Below, piece after piece: positions 26,261 to 36,882 of a DNA stretch of 49,332 bases. This DNA is from an uncultured Pelagibacteraceae bacterium. Its GTDB lineage: Bacteria; Pseudomonadota; Alphaproteobacteria; Pelagibacterales; Pelagibacteraceae. The stretch's first letter is position 1. Every line of letters starts with the position of its first letter. The notes below the pieces were generated by a model. That model made no database searches. It had not been told where the DNA came from and saw only the letters and a list, made by a program, of their open reading frames with translations. The translations under genes and the position numbers were made by a program. The DNA lies in the NCBI GenBank assembly GCA_902580445.1, contig CACHKQ010000005.1, positions 1 through 49,332 on the forward strand, given 5' to 3'.

Positions 26261-27575
26261 GCAAGAAGACAGAATTTTTAAAAATTTATATAACGATTTA
26301 GGATCTAGTTTAAATGACTCTTTTAAAAGAGATGATTGGTCGAATACGAAAGAATTAATTTCCAAAGGTAAAGAGTGGATAATTAATGAAGTTAAACTTT
26401 CTGAACTAAGGGGAAGAGGAGGCGCTGGTTTTCCAACCGGTGTTAAATGGTCATTTGCTCCAAAAAAAGTAGGCTCAAGACCACATTACCTAATTATCAA
26501 TGCCGATGAATCAGAACCAGGCACATGCAAGGATAGAGATATAATGAGGTTTGAACCACAAAAATTAATCGAGGGTTGTTTAATAACTGCTTACGCAGTC
26601 AATGCACACAAATGTTATATTTATATTCGTGGCGAATATACAAAAGAGGGAGAGTATTTACAAAAAGCCATAGACGAAGCATATGAAAAAAATTTAATTG
26701 GAAAGAACGCGTGTAATTCTGGTTGGGATTTGGACATTTATATTCATTATGGAGCCGGGGCATATATATGCGGAGAAGAAACCGCATTGTTAGAAAGTCT
26801 TGAGGGAAACAAGGGTCAACCAAGACTTAAACCACCTTTTCCAGCTTTAGTTGGATTATACGGCTGTCCAACAATTGTAAATAATGTTGAGACTATTGCT
26901 GTGGTTCCAACAATTCTAAGGAGAGGAGCCAAATGGTTTGCTTCTTTGGGAAGACCTAAAAATACAGGCACTAAAATATTTTGTATATCAGGGAATGTAA
27001 ATAAACCCTGCAACGTAGAAGAAGAAATGGGTATATCATTAAAAGATCTAATCGAAAAGCACGCCGGTGGAGTGATTGGTGGATGGGAAAATTTACAAGC
27101 TGTAATTCCCGGAGGATCTTCGATGCCTCTAATACCAAAAGCATCATGCGATACACTTAAAATGGATTTTGACTCGCTGGTTGCTGAAAAAAGTGGATTA
27201 GGAACAGCTGGTGTTATTGTTATTAATAAAGATCAAGATATTTTAAAATGTATGGCAAGGATCGCTAGATTTTATAAACATGAAAGCTGTGGCCAATGTA
27301 CTCCTTGCAGAGAAGGCTCTGGTTGGATGTGGAGAATTTTAGAAAGAGCTGCAAAAGGTGAAGCAACACATAAAGATATTGATTTACTATCAGATGTTAC
27401 CAAACAAATTGAGGGTCACACTATTTGTGCTTTTGGCGAAGGTTCTGCTTGGCCGGTGCAAGGTCTACTTAGACACTTTAGAAAAGAAATAGATAAGAGA
27501 TGTTATTCTGAACCAATAATTAAAAAAAGAAAAAATATTCCGTATTTAGTTGATCAACATTTATTAGAAAAATAA
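26253..27575 (+). CDS. nuoF: NADH-quinone oxidoreductase subunit F (NADH-binding)
   Basis: A 440-residue 51-kDa-type subunit that binds NADH and FMN and carries a [4Fe-4S] cluster (N3). Signatures are [12 protein letters not shown] (NADH/FMN glycine-rich loop), [19 protein letters not shown] and the cluster motif [12 protein letters not shown] with the last cysteine in HTICAFGE. Length is normal. nuoG starts two bases after the stop. Confidence 0.98.
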   Translation: MLKQEDRIFKNLYNDLGSSLNDSFKRDDWSNTKELISKGKEWIINEVKLSELRGRGGAGFPTGVKWSFAPKKVGSRPHYLIINADESEPGTCKDRDIMRFEPQKLIEGCLITAYAVNAHKCYIYIRGEYTKEGEYLQKAIDEAYEKNLIGKNACNSGWDLDIYIHYGAGAYICGEETALLESLEGNKGQPRLKPPFPALVGLYGCPTIVNNVETIAVVPTILRRGAKWFASLGRPKNTGTKIFCISGNVNKPCNVEEEMGISLKDLIEKHAGGVIGGWENLQAVIPGGSSMPLIPKASCDTLKMDFDSLVAEKSGLGTAGVIVINKDQDILKCMARIARFYKHESCGQCTPCREGSGWMWRILERAAKGEATHKDIDLLSDVTKQIEGHTICAFGEGSAWPVQGLLRHFRKEIDKRCYSEPIIKKRKNIPYLVDQHLLEK

Positions 27576-27577
27576 AT

Positions 27578-29626
27578 ATGCCAAAAATTACAGTTAATAA
27601 TAAAGAGATTGAGTTTGAAAATGGGATGACCGTTTTGCAGGCTTGTGAACTTGCTGGTGCTGAAATTCCAAGGTTTTGCTACCACGAGCGTTTATCAATA
27701 GCGGGAAATTGTAGAATGTGTTTAGTTGAAATGGAAAAATCTTCAAAACCAATTGCCTCTTGCGCAATGCCAGCTACTGAGGGAATGAAAATTAAAACTA
27801 ACACTGAGAAAGTCGAAAAGGCTAGAAAAGGAGTTATGGAATTTTTATTAGCCAATCATCCTTTAGATTGTCCTGTGTGTGACCAGGGTGGAGAATGTGA
27901 TTTACAAGATCAGTCACTTTACTATGGGTTCGATAAATCAAGATTTAAAGAAAATAAAAGAAAAGTTAAAGACAAGTATATGGGTCCATTAATTAAAACA
28001 ATAATGACAAGGTGTATTCACTGCACTAGATGCGTAAGATTTGCAACAGAGGTTGCAGGAGTAACAGAGATAGGAGCGATTGGAAGAGGAGAGAACATGG
28101 AAATTACAACTTTCTTAGAAAAATCTATGGAGTCTGAACTCTCAGCTAACGTTATCGATCTATGTCCAGTTGGTGCACTAACTTCAAAACCTTATGCATT
28201 TGAAGCTAGACCGTGGGAGTTAAAAAAGACAGAAACTATAGATGTAATGGATGCTGTTGGTTCAAATATTAGAGTCGATACCTATGGATGGGAAGTGAAG
28301 CGGGTTTTGCCGAGATTAAATGAAGAAATAAACGATGAATGGATTTCAGACAAAACAAGATATGCATGTGATGGTTTATTAAAACAAAGGATAGACAAAC
28401 CTTTTAAAAGAGAAAACGGTAAATTAATCGAATGTTCTTGGGATGAAGCCTTAAATATAGTTGGTTCAAAAATAAAAGAGACAGATAAAAATCAAATAGG
28501 TTTTCATGCTGGCGACATGTTAAGTATGGAAACAATTAATTCTTTAAAAGAGTTTGCAAAAAAACTAAGTATTCCAAACTACGAGTTTAGAGAGAAACCT
28601 CTTTATTTAAATTCTGATAATAAGATGAATTATATTTTTAATTCATCAATCAAAGGAATTGAAGAGTCTGACTGCATAGTGCTTATAGGCACAAATCCGA
28701 GACATGAGGCAACAATGTTGAATGCCAGAATTCGAAAAGCATTCGTAGCAAAGAAAATACCTATAATTTCTTTTGGCGATCCAGGCGATCTTACTTATGA
28801 TTATACTAATGCAGGAAATTCAACCGAGGATATAAAAAAACTATTAAACAAAGAAAACGAAACCAGTAAAATACTTCTTAATTCAAAAAAACCAATCATA
28901 ATTATTGGGGAATCTGCGCTAGAACTTAAGTCAGCAAAGTTTATTTTGCAAGGTATCAAAAAATTTTTGAAAGAAAATAATTTTATAAATGAGAACTGGA
29001 ACGCATTTAATGTTCTTTTACAAAATGCCTCTTCAGTGGGTGCGATTGATCTAGGTTTTTTTGAAAAAGATAATAGTTTTAATTTTTTTAACAAACTTAA
29101 AAATAACGAATTTAAACTATTATACTTTATAGGTTCAGATAATCTAGATTTTATAAAATCAAATGAATTTATTATTTATCAAGGTAGCCATGGCGATAGA
29201 ATGGCTCAAATCGCAGATGTGATATTGCCAAGTCCGGCTTACACCGAACAGAATGGTTTATTCATAAATTTAGAAGGAAGACTTCAAAAATCTAATAAAT
29301 CAACATATCCACCCGGATCATCCAAGGAGGACTGGAAGATATTCAATTTAATTTTAAACAATCTTGAAGAAGATGAAAAATTCAAAAATTTTGTAGAACT
29401 TAGAACTGATACTATTTCAAAAATTAAAAATCATACAGATTTTGATCTTTTACCAAAAAAAACTATTCAGGATTTAAAATTTGAATCAGGATCACTTATA
29501 AATGAGCCTATTTATGTGAATGAAATAGATTATTATTTTAGCAACTCAATAGCTAGATCATCTAAAACGATGAGTGATTGTAGGGCCGCAAGATCAAAGA
29601 AACTTAACAAAATTACAGGAAGTTAA
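27578..29626 (+). CDS. nuoG: NADH-quinone oxidoreductase subunit G
   Basis: A 682-residue 75-kDa-type subunit with several Fe-S clusters. The N-terminal ferredoxin-like [2Fe-2S] site is in RFCYHERLSIAGNCRMC; the His-ligated cluster follows in HPLDCPVCDQGGECDLQ, and a [4Fe-4S] site in CIHCTRCVRF with the later CPVGAL. The C-terminal half is a molybdopterin-oxidoreductase-like domain without cofactor, as in other complex I enzymes. Length is typical of alphaproteobacteria. Confidence 0.97.
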   Translation: MPKITVNNKEIEFENGMTVLQACELAGAEIPRFCYHERLSIAGNCRMCLVEMEKSSKPIASCAMPATEGMKIKTNTEKVEKARKGVMEFLLANHPLDCPVCDQGGECDLQDQSLYYGFDKSRFKENKRKVKDKYMGPLIKTIMTRCIHCTRCVRFATEVAGVTEIGAIGRGENMEITTFLEKSMESELSANVIDLCPVGALTSKPYAFEARPWELKKTETIDVMDAVGSNIRVDTYGWEVKRVLPRLNEEINDEWISDKTRYACDGLLKQRIDKPFKRENGKLIECSWDEALNIVGSKIKETDKNQIGFHAGDMLSMETINSLKEFAKKLSIPNYEFREKPLYLNSDNKMNYIFNSSIKGIEESDCIVLIGTNPRHEATMLNARIRKAFVAKKIPIISFGDPGDLTYDYTNAGNSTEDIKKLLNKENETSKILLNSKKPIIIIGESALELKSAKFILQGIKKFLKENNFINENWNAFNVLLQNASSVGAIDLGFFEKDNSFNFFNKLKNNEFKLLYFIGSDNLDFIKSNEFIIYQGSHGDRMAQIADVILPSPAYTEQNGLFINLEGRLQKSNKSTYPPGSSKEDWKIFNLILNNLEEDEKFKNFVELRTDTISKIKNHTDFDLLPKKTIQDLKFESGSLINEPIYVNEIDYYFSNSIARSSKTMSDCRAARSKKLNKITGS

Positions 29627-29629
29627 TAT

Positions 29630-30625
29630 ATGGAAACTTTTCTACAAATATATAATGAGACTTATAAAATTTTATTATTGTTAGTTCCAATATTAATATC
29701 TGTGGCATTAATCGTTTGGTTTGACAGGCGTGTCTGGGGGTTTGTACAAAAAAGAAAAGGGCCTAATGTAGTTGGTCCGTTTGGTTTATTTCAAACACTA
29801 GCAGATGCACTAAAATATATTTTTAAAGAAATTATAATCCCTGCTAGTGCAAATAAAATTGTTTTTATTTTAGCACCAATAATAACAATGACACTTGCTT
29901 TATCAGCCTGGGCTGTAATTCCATTAAGTGATAAAATGGTCATCGCAGACATTAATGTTGGTATACTTTATATTTTTGCAATTTCATCATTGAGCGTTTA
30001 CGGAATTATTATGGGAGGCTGGGCTTCTAACTCCAAATATCCTTTTCTAGGAGCAATTAGATCTGCAGCTCAAATGGTATCTTACGAGGTTTCAATTGGG
30101 ATAATAATAATTAATGTTTTACTTTGTGTAGGTTCTTTAAATTTAAAAGATATTGTAATGGCGCAACAAAATCTTTGGTTTGTAGTTCCACTATTTCCTA
30201 TGTTTGTTGTATTTTTTATATCTGCTTTAGCTGAAACTAATCGACCACCATTTGATTTACCTGAGGCTGAGGCAGAGCTGGTAGCTGGTTATCAAACTGA
30301 ATATTCTGGAATGATGTATGCAATGTTTTGGCTTGGCGAGTATGCGAACATATTATTGTTGTGTGCTCTAGGCTCTATACTTTTTTTAGGTGGCTGGTTA
30401 TCACCAGTTGATATTTATCCTCTAAATGCAATACCAGGTATATTCTGGATGATATTTAAAATTTTAATATTATTTTTTATGTTTGCTTTAATAAAAGCAA
30501 TTGTTCCAAGATATAGATATGATCAATTAATGAGACTAGGTTGGAAAATATTTCTTCCATTCTCATTAATATACGTCGTTCTTACAGCAAGTTTTTTGGT
30601 TTATTTTGATTTATTACCTAAATAA
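29630..30625 (+). CDS. nuoH: NADH-quinone oxidoreductase subunit H
   Basis: A 331-residue membrane subunit (ND1 type) at the junction of the two arms that forms part of the quinone channel. Typical segments are [14 protein letters not shown] near the N-terminus, and the acidic loop [26 protein letters not shown] that links quinone chemistry to proton pumping. It has about eight or nine membrane helices. It starts three bases after nuoG, with nuoI nine bases after its stop. Confidence 0.98.
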   Translation: METFLQIYNETYKILLLLVPILISVALIVWFDRRVWGFVQKRKGPNVVGPFGLFQTLADALKYIFKEIIIPASANKIVFILAPIITMTLALSAWAVIPLSDKMVIADINVGILYIFAISSLSVYGIIMGGWASNSKYPFLGAIRSAAQMVSYEVSIGIIIINVLLCVGSLNLKDIVMAQQNLWFVVPLFPMFVVFFISALAETNRPPFDLPEAEAELVAGYQTEYSGMMYAMFWLGEYANILLLCALGSILFLGGWLSPVDIYPLNAIPGIFWMIFKILILFFMFALIKAIVPRYRYDQLMRLGWKIFLPFSLIYVVLTASFLVYFDLLPK

Positions 30626-30634
30626 GGATTTGAA

Positions 30635-31120
30635 ATGAAATTAAATAGATTTTTTAAAATTATTTTTTTATCAGAATTTATCAAAGGTATTTTTATTGCC
30701 ATAAAAGAGATTTTTAGTAAAAAGAAAACAATTAATTATCCTTTTGAAAAAGGAAAAATAAGTCCTAGATTTAGAGGCGAACACGCTCTCAGAAGATACC
30801 CAAATGGAGAAGAAAGATGCATTGCATGTAAGTTGTGTGAGGCTGTCTGTCCAGCTCAAGCAATTACTATTGAAAATGAAGAGCGAAGTGATGGAAGCAG
30901 AAAAACAACAAGATATGATATTGATATGCTCAAATGTATCTATTGTGGATTATGTGAAGAATCATGTCCAGTTGATGCAATCGTCCAGGGCCCAAACTTT
31001 GAATTTTCAACAGAAACACGAGAAGAACTTTATTACAATAAAGAAAAACTTCTAGAAAATGGAGATAGGTGGGAATCGGTTCTAGCAGAAAACATAAAAC
31101 TGGATAAACCTTATAGGTAA
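30635..31120 (+). CDS. nuoI: NADH-quinone oxidoreductase subunit I
   Basis: A 161-residue subunit with two ferredoxin-type [4Fe-4S] clusters (N6a and N6b): [12 protein letters not shown] and [12 protein letters not shown]. The [19 protein letters not shown] segment before the first cluster is characteristic of NuoI. An AAGGA ribosome-binding site lies before the ATG. It follows nuoH by nine bases and precedes nuoJ by five. Confidence 0.98.
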   Translation: MKLNRFFKIIFLSEFIKGIFIAIKEIFSKKKTINYPFEKGKISPRFRGEHALRRYPNGEERCIACKLCEAVCPAQAITIENEERSDGSRKTTRYDIDMLKCIYCGLCEESCPVDAIVQGPNFEFSTETREELYYNKEKLLENGDRWESVLAENIKLDKPYR

Positions 31121-31125
31121 TTTTA

Positions 31126-31758
31126 ATGATTGCTCATGCATTATTTTTTTACTTTTTTTCAATTATAGCAATCGTATCAGCAATTTTCGTAATAGTTTCT
31201 AGAAATACAGTCCACGCAGTATTTTTTTTAATATTAGACTTCATTTCTATAGCATGCTTATTCATTATGATTGGAGCAGAATTTTTAGGTATGATGATGC
31301 TCATCGTTTATGTTGGTGCTGTAGCCGTTCTTTTTCTATTTGTTGTTATGTTAATGAATGTGACAGAACAAAAATTATCTTGGTTTAGAGGAACTAAAAA
31401 GACAGGACACATACCAGTTGGACTTATTATTGGAACAGTAATTCTATTAGAACTTATTGTTATTGTGGGTGGTTGGAGATATAGAGACTCATTTTCTGAA
31501 ACAGAGTTTTTATCCTTTAATAGTGAATTTACAAATACCCACATGATTGGAAATGTAATGTATACAGATTTTATACATTTGTTTCAGATATCTGGAATAA
31601 TACTCTTATTAGCTATGATTGGTGCAATTGTTTTAACTTATAGAAAAAGAGAGGGAGTCAAAACACAAAGCTACATTAAACAAATTTCTAGAGAGAGAGA
31701 GGACTCTGTTCAACTTAAAGATGTTGAATTTGATAAAGGAGTGAAACTTGATGATTGA
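31126..31758 (+). CDS. nuoJ: NADH-quinone oxidoreductase subunit J
   Basis: A 210-residue ND6-type membrane subunit with five predicted helices. The conserved third-helix motif [27 protein letters not shown], split here by the family pi-bulge, identifies it. The C-terminal tail after the last helix ([20 protein letters not shown] onward) is soluble and charged. It overlaps nuoK by eight bases if nuoK starts at its ATG. Confidence 0.96.
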   Translation: MIAHALFFYFFSIIAIVSAIFVIVSRNTVHAVFFLILDFISIACLFIMIGAEFLGMMMLIVYVGAVAVLFLFVVMLMNVTEQKLSWFRGTKKTGHIPVGLIIGTVILLELIVIVGGWRYRDSFSETEFLSFNSEFTNTHMIGNVMYTDFIHLFQISGIILLLAMIGAIVLTYRKREGVKTQSYIKQISREREDSVQLKDVEFDKGVKLDD

Positions 31759-32062
31759 AATTGGTTTAGGACATTATTTAACATTAGGTGCTATAATTTT
31801 TTCATTAGGCACTCTCGGCATATTCTTGAATAGAAAAAACGTTATAGTTATTTTAATGTCAGTAGAACTAATTCTTTTAGCGGTAAATATAAATCTAGTT
31901 TCGTTTTCAATTTATCTTCAAGATATTACAGGGCAGATTTTTACAATGCTAATACTTACTGTAGCAGCTGCAGAAGCTGCAATAGGTTTAGCTATCATTG
32001 TATCTTACTATAGAAACAAAGGTTCAATCAGGGTTGAAGAAATTGATGAGATGAAAGGTTAA
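31751..32062 (+). CDS. nuoK: NADH-quinone oxidoreductase subunit K
   Basis: A 103-residue ND4L-type membrane subunit with three helices and the two conserved buried glutamates, in [14 protein letters not shown] and in [12 protein letters not shown] use the ATG at 31751; a TTG one codon earlier (31748) is also in frame but there is no reason to prefer it. It overlaps nuoJ by eight bases and nuoL starts immediately after its stop. Confidence 0.96.
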   Translation: MIEIGLGHYLTLGAIIFSLGTLGIFLNRKNVIVILMSVELILLAVNINLVSFSIYLQDITGQIFTMLILTVAAAEAAIGLAIIVSYYRNKGSIRVEEIDEMKG

Positions 32063-33973
32063 ATGGAATACGTAATTTTATTTTTACCATTAATAGGGGC
32101 CTTACTAGGTTATGTAGTTAAAGTATTTGGAGATATCTACTCAGAGATAGTCACAACTTTATTTGTTTCGGCAGCTGCAATTTTCTCGATAATTTTATTC
32201 TATAATGGAATTGTTTATGAGGAATACGGGAATTACAAAATTTATCAGTGGATAGCATCAGGAAAATTTGTAGTTAATGCATCAATTAATATCGATCCTC
32301 TTTCAAGTATAATGCTTGTAGTTGTGTCACTTGTTTCTGCTTTGGTTCATATTTACTCAATTGGATATATGTCCCATGATCCTGATAAACCTCGGTTCAT
32401 GTGTTATTTGTCTTTGTTCACTTTCGCAATGTTTACATTGGTAGTATCAGATAATTTTTTACAATTATTTTTTGGTTGGGAAGGGGTCGGTTTATGTTCG
32501 TATCTGCTAATTGGATTTTGGCATAAAAAAAATTCAGCTAACAATGCAGCTATTAAAGCATTTATTGTAAATAGAATAGGTGATTTTGGTTTTGCAATTG
32601 GAATATTCTTAATATTTATATTTTTTGGCACTTTAAATTATGAGGAAGTTTTTACATTAGCTCCAAATTTTTCAGATACAGAAATTAATTTTTTAGGGTT
32701 AGAAGTTAATTTAATAACTGTTACCTGTTTATTTCTATTCATTGGTGCGATGGGTAAATCAGCTCAATTTTTTTTACACACATGGCTACCAGATGCAATG
32801 GAAGGACCTACACCAGTATCAGCTTTAATTCACGCCGCAACAATGGTTACTGCAGGTGTTTTTTTAGTAGTCAGATGTTCACCAATTTTTGAATACTCTC
32901 AAGTAGCTTTAAATTTTGTGGCTATTGTCGGAATGATCACAGCACTTTTTGCAGCATCTGTTGCTATGGTGCAAAATGATATTAAAAAAATAATTGCATA
33001 TTCAACTTGTAGTCAGCTTGGGTATATGTTTTTTGCTGCAGGTGTTGGTGCATATCACGTTGCAATTTTTCATTTGTTTACCCATGCTTTTTTTAAAGCT
33101 TTGTTGTTCTTAGGATCGGGGTCTGTAATTCATTCATTAAATGATGAGCAAGATGTTAGAAATATGGGTGACCTTTGGAAAAAAATGCCATTTACTTGGT
33201 TCGCTATGGTCGTTGGAACACTCGCCTTAACTGGTTTCCCTTTTCTTTCTGGTTTTTATTCAAAAGATGCAATTATAGAATTTGCTTTTTTAAAAGGAAC
33301 TAATGTTGGATACGTTGCTGCTGGAATTGGAATTATGACAGCTGTTTTAACCGCTCTATATTCGTGGAGATTAATTTTTAAAACTTTTCACGGAAAATTT
33401 AACAATAAAAATTTATCAAAATCAGAGATTCATGAGTCAGGATTGACTATTACCATTCCTCTTTTACTGCTGGTAGTTGGTTCAATCTTTTCAGGTTTTT
33501 TATTTAAAGAATTCTTAATAGGGCATGACTATAATAATTTTTGGAGAGATTCTATTCTAATTCTTGAGAAATTTGATCATTCAGGTATTCCTCTTTGGCT
33601 TTTAGTGATAACTCCTTTCTTTGTTACAATTCTTATTCCTGTTTCCTTTTTTTTATATATCAAAAATACAAATGTTTTGGATGGAATTGTCTTAAAATAT
33701 AAATCTTTATATAACTTTCTATTAAATAAATGGTATTTTGATGAATTGTATAATCAGATTATAATAAAGCCTACAAAATTTATAGGATCTTTTTTTTGGG
33801 AAAAGGGCGATATCAAAATAATCGACAGATTGGGTCCTGACGGTATATCAAAAATAATTAAAATTATATCTAACAAATCAAGCAAATTTCAAAGTGGTTA
33901 TATTTATGATTATGCATTCATAATGTTAATTGGACTTTCTTTGCTTTTAACTTTTTTCATATTCTATAAATGA
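32063..33973 (+). CDS. nuoL: NADH-quinone oxidoreductase subunit L
   Basis: A 636-residue antiporter-like proton-pumping subunit (ND5 type) with about 16 helices and the long lateral amphipathic helix toward the C-terminus. Signatures are FFGWEGVGLCSYLLIGFW with the conserved glutamate, HTWLPDAMEGPTPVSALIHAATMVTAG, and a central lysine in ATCSQLGYM-type sequence (here YSTCSQLGYMF). Length is close to other alphaproteobacterial NuoL. Its stop overlaps nuoM by four bases. Confidence 0.98.
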   Translation: MEYVILFLPLIGALLGYVVKVFGDIYSEIVTTLFVSAAAIFSIILFYNGIVYEEYGNYKIYQWIASGKFVVNASINIDPLSSIMLVVVSLVSALVHIYSIGYMSHDPDKPRFMCYLSLFTFAMFTLVVSDNFLQLFFGWEGVGLCSYLLIGFWHKKNSANNAAIKAFIVNRIGDFGFAIGIFLIFIFFGTLNYEEVFTLAPNFSDTEINFLGLEVNLITVTCLFLFIGAMGKSAQFFLHTWLPDAMEGPTPVSALIHAATMVTAGVFLVVRCSPIFEYSQVALNFVAIVGMITALFAASVAMVQNDIKKIIAYSTCSQLGYMFFAAGVGAYHVAIFHLFTHAFFKALLFLGSGSVIHSLNDEQDVRNMGDLWKKMPFTWFAMVVGTLALTGFPFLSGFYSKDAIIEFAFLKGTNVGYVAAGIGIMTAVLTALYSWRLIFKTFHGKFNNKNLSKSEIHESGLTITIPLLLLVVGSIFSGFLFKEFLIGHDYNNFWRDSILILEKFDHSGIPLWLLVITPFFVTILIPVSFFLYIKNTNVLDGIVLKYKSLYNFLLNKWYFDELYNQIIIKPTKFIGSFFWEKGDIKIIDRLGPDGISKIIKIISNKSSKFQSGYIYDYAFIMLIGLSLLLTFFIFYK

Positions 33974-35469
33974 ACTTTCCAATTTTATCAGCTATAACTT
34001 TTATTCCTATAATAGGTGCATTATTTGTTTTTTTAACAAGAAGTGAAAAAGATGAAAAAAATTCTGGTGCAATATATATTTCAATATTTACTAGCATTGT
34101 TAATTTTTTTATAATTTTATTTGTTTGGTACTCTATTGACAAAACAACTTCAGACTTTCAATTTATCGAAGAATACAATTGGATTAGTGGTTTTATAAAG
34201 TTTAAATTTGGTATAGACGGGATATCAATTTTATTTATTTTACTAACTGCTTTTATAATTCCTATTTGTATTTTTTCATGTATTAACAGCATTAAAACTC
34301 GTCTTAAGGAATTTTTAATAGCACTTCTTGTTTTAGAAACTTTTATTATAGGAGTTTTTTGTTCTTTAGATCTGGTTATTTTTTATCTATTTTTTGAAGC
34401 AGGTTTGATACCAATGTTTTTAATTATTGGTATTTGGGGAGGACCAAGAAAGGTTTACTCAGCATTTAAATTTTTCTTATTTACACTTTTAGGTTCAGTT
34501 TTAATGTTGGTTGCAATAATAGCAATTTATTGGATCTCTGGCACAACAGATATAACTGAGATTTATCAAACGGGAATACCATCAGAATACCAATATTTAT
34601 TATGGTTAGCATTTTTTAGTTCATTTGCAGTTAAATTACCAATGTGGCCAGTACACACCTGGCTCCCGGATGCTCATGTTGAAGCACCAACGGCTGGATC
34701 AGTGGTATTAGCTGCAATTTTACTAAAAATGGGCGGATATGGTTTTATTAGATTTTCAGTGGGTATGTTTCCAGTAGCCTCTGAATATTTTACTCCTCTA
34801 ATTTTTTCCTTAAGTACAATAGCTGTAATTTACACATCTTTAATAGCCTTGATGCAAAAAGATATGAAAAAATTGATAGCATATTCATCTGTTGCACATA
34901 TGGGATATGTAACAATAGGAATTTTTACTTTTAATAAACAGGGCATTGAAGGAAGCATTGTACAAATGTTTAGTCATGGTTTAATTTCTGCTGCTCTTTT
35001 TTTAAGTGTCGGGGTTCTTTATGACAGAACACATTCAAGACTAATAAAAACATATGGCGGTATAGTAAATTTAATGCCTAAATATTCATTTCTTTTTATG
35101 ATCTTTGTTTTAGGAACACTAGGTTTACCTGGTACGAGCGGTTTTGTGGGTGAATTTTTAGTTTTAGTAGGAGTTTTTAAAGTAAATTATTTAGTCGCAA
35201 TCCTTGCAAGTATAGGAGTTATATTGGCTGCTGCATATATTTTATGGCTTTATAAAAGAGTTGTTTTTGGAAAAATGGAGAATATTCAATTAAAAAAAAT
35301 AAAAGATGTAAATTTATCAGAAGCAGCAATTTTAGGAGTATTAAGTGCTGCTGTTTTATTTTTTGGATTTTATCCAGACCCATTATTTCAAACTGTAAAT
35401 GTATCAGTCGACAATTTGATTAATAACTACAATGCAGATATTCAACAAAACATAACATTAAAAAAATAA
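33970..35469 (+). CDS. nuoM: NADH-quinone oxidoreductase subunit M
   Basis: A 499-residue antiporter-like proton-pumping subunit (ND4 type) with about 14 helices. Key segments are FYLFFEAGLIPMFLIIGIWGG with the conserved glutamate, KLPMWPVHTWLPDAHVEAPTAGSVVLA with the pump lysine, and AYSSVAHMGYVTIGIF. It overlaps nuoL by four bases and nuoN starts directly after its stop, the typical L-M-N order. Confidence 0.98.
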   Translation: MNFPILSAITFIPIIGALFVFLTRSEKDEKNSGAIYISIFTSIVNFFIILFVWYSIDKTTSDFQFIEEYNWISGFIKFKFGIDGISILFILLTAFIIPICIFSCINSIKTRLKEFLIALLVLETFIIGVFCSLDLVIFYLFFEAGLIPMFLIIGIWGGPRKVYSAFKFFLFTLLGSVLMLVAIIAIYWISGTTDITEIYQTGIPSEYQYLLWLAFFSSFAVKLPMWPVHTWLPDAHVEAPTAGSVVLAAILLKMGGYGFIRFSVGMFPVASEYFTPLIFSLSTIAVIYTSLIALMQKDMKKLIAYSSVAHMGYVTIGIFTFNKQGIEGSIVQMFSHGLISAALFLSVGVLYDRTHSRLIKTYGGIVNLMPKYSFLFMIFVLGTLGLPGTSGFVGEFLVLVGVFKVNYLVAILASIGVILAAAYILWLYKRVVFGKMENIQLKKIKDVNLSEAAILGVLSAAVLFFGFYPDPLFQTVNVSVDNLINNYNADIQQNITLKK

Positions 35470-36882
35470 ATGCTTGATTTAAATTTTATAATTCCTGAGA
35501 TTTTTTTAACATTGTCAATATTAATTTTTGTAATAATTGGAGTATTTATTAAGAATAGTTTTGAAATTATTTATAAACTTTCGCTATTTTTAATATTTTT
35601 ATTAATTGTAATTATCCTCAGTAATAATGATGAATATTCAAAAATTTTTAATGAAAGTATCTCAATTGACATGTTTTCAATTTATTCAAAAATTTTAATC
35701 TTAACTTCAACTTTTTTTATTTTATTTATTTCGAAGAGATACATTATTGATATAAAAAACAACAAATTTGAGTACCCAGTTATAGTATTACTGTCAATAC
35801 TTGGAATGTTTATAATGGTTAGTTCTAACGATTTAATAGTTTTCTATTTAGGGTTAGAATTGCAATCTTTAGCATTATACATTTTAGCTTCTATAGATAG
35901 GGATAATATAAAATCATCCGAAGCAGGTATAAAGTATTTTGTCCTAAGTGCACTTTCATCAGGTTTATTATTATATGGGTGTTCATTAGTTTACGGATTT
36001 GCAGGGTCAACTAATTTTGAAACTATTTCAAATAATACCCAAGCTTTTAACGTTGGTATTATATTTGGTATGGTATTTATACTTGTTGGATTAGCATTTA
36101 AAGTATCTGTAGTACCATTCCATATGTGGACGCCAGATGTTTATCAAGGAGCACCAACATCTGTTACAAGCTTTTTCTCAGTAGTTCCAAAAATTGCAGG
36201 TATGGCAATTTTTATTAAATTTATGTATTTACCATTCAGAGAGATACTTGACCAATGGCAATACATTTTAGTTTTTATGTCTATTGCTTCTATGATTTTA
36301 GGAGCGGTAGGAGCAATGGCACAGAAAAATATTAAAAGATTAATGGCCTACAGTTCAATTGGACATATGGGTTATGCTCTAGCAGGTATTGCTTCAGGAA
36401 CTGAAAATGGTTTTAAGAGTACTCTGGTATATATTTCAATTTATCTAGTGATGAATATAGGTGCCTTTGGATGCATATTATTAATGAAGAGAGATGGAAA
36501 ATATATTGAGGAAATAAATGAACTTTCAGGAATTTCAAAAAATCATCCACTTATATCTTTGGGATTTCTAGTAATATTATTTTCATTAGCAGGTATACCG
36601 CCACTAGCAGGTTTTTTTGCTAAATTTTATATTTTTATGTCAGTGATTGAGAGCAATATGTTTACATTAGCAATTGTTGGATTAGTTACTACGGTGATCT
36701 CAGCTTTTTATTATATTAGAATAATTAAAGTAATGTACTTTGATGATCCCAAGAAATCTTTTGAACGATTTACTGACTATAGAATACACGGACCTATAAT
36801 TATAAGTTGTATTTTATTAATTTCATTCTTCCTCTATCCATCTTTTTTAAATGATATAGTTTCAAAAATCATAATTTTTTGA
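35470..36882 (+). CDS. nuoN: NADH-quinone oxidoreductase subunit N
   Basis: A 470-residue antiporter-like proton-pumping subunit (ND2 type). Signatures are IVFYLGLELQSLALYILAS with the conserved glutamate, FKVSVVPFHMWTPDVYQGAPTSVT and AYSSIGHMGYALAGI, each containing residues of the proton path. It completes the 14-subunit set. Its stop overlaps the birA start by one base (TGATG type), so transcription probably continues into the genes that follow. Confidence 0.98.
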   Translation: MLDLNFIIPEIFLTLSILIFVIIGVFIKNSFEIIYKLSLFLIFLLIVIILSNNDEYSKIFNESISIDMFSIYSKILILTSTFFILFISKRYIIDIKNNKFEYPVIVLLSILGMFIMVSSNDLIVFYLGLELQSLALYILASIDRDNIKSSEAGIKYFVLSALSSGLLLYGCSLVYGFAGSTNFETISNNTQAFNVGIIFGMVFILVGLAFKVSVVPFHMWTPDVYQGAPTSVTSFFSVVPKIAGMAIFIKFMYLPFREILDQWQYILVFMSIASMILGAVGAMAQKNIKRLMAYSSIGHMGYALAGIASGTENGFKSTLVYISIYLVMNIGAFGCILLMKRDGKYIEEINELSGISKNHPLISLGFLVILFSLAGIPPLAGFFAKFYIFMSVIESNMFTLAIVGLVTTVISAFYYIRIIKVMYFDDPKKSFERFTDYRIHGPIIISCILLISFFLYPSFLNDIVSKIIIF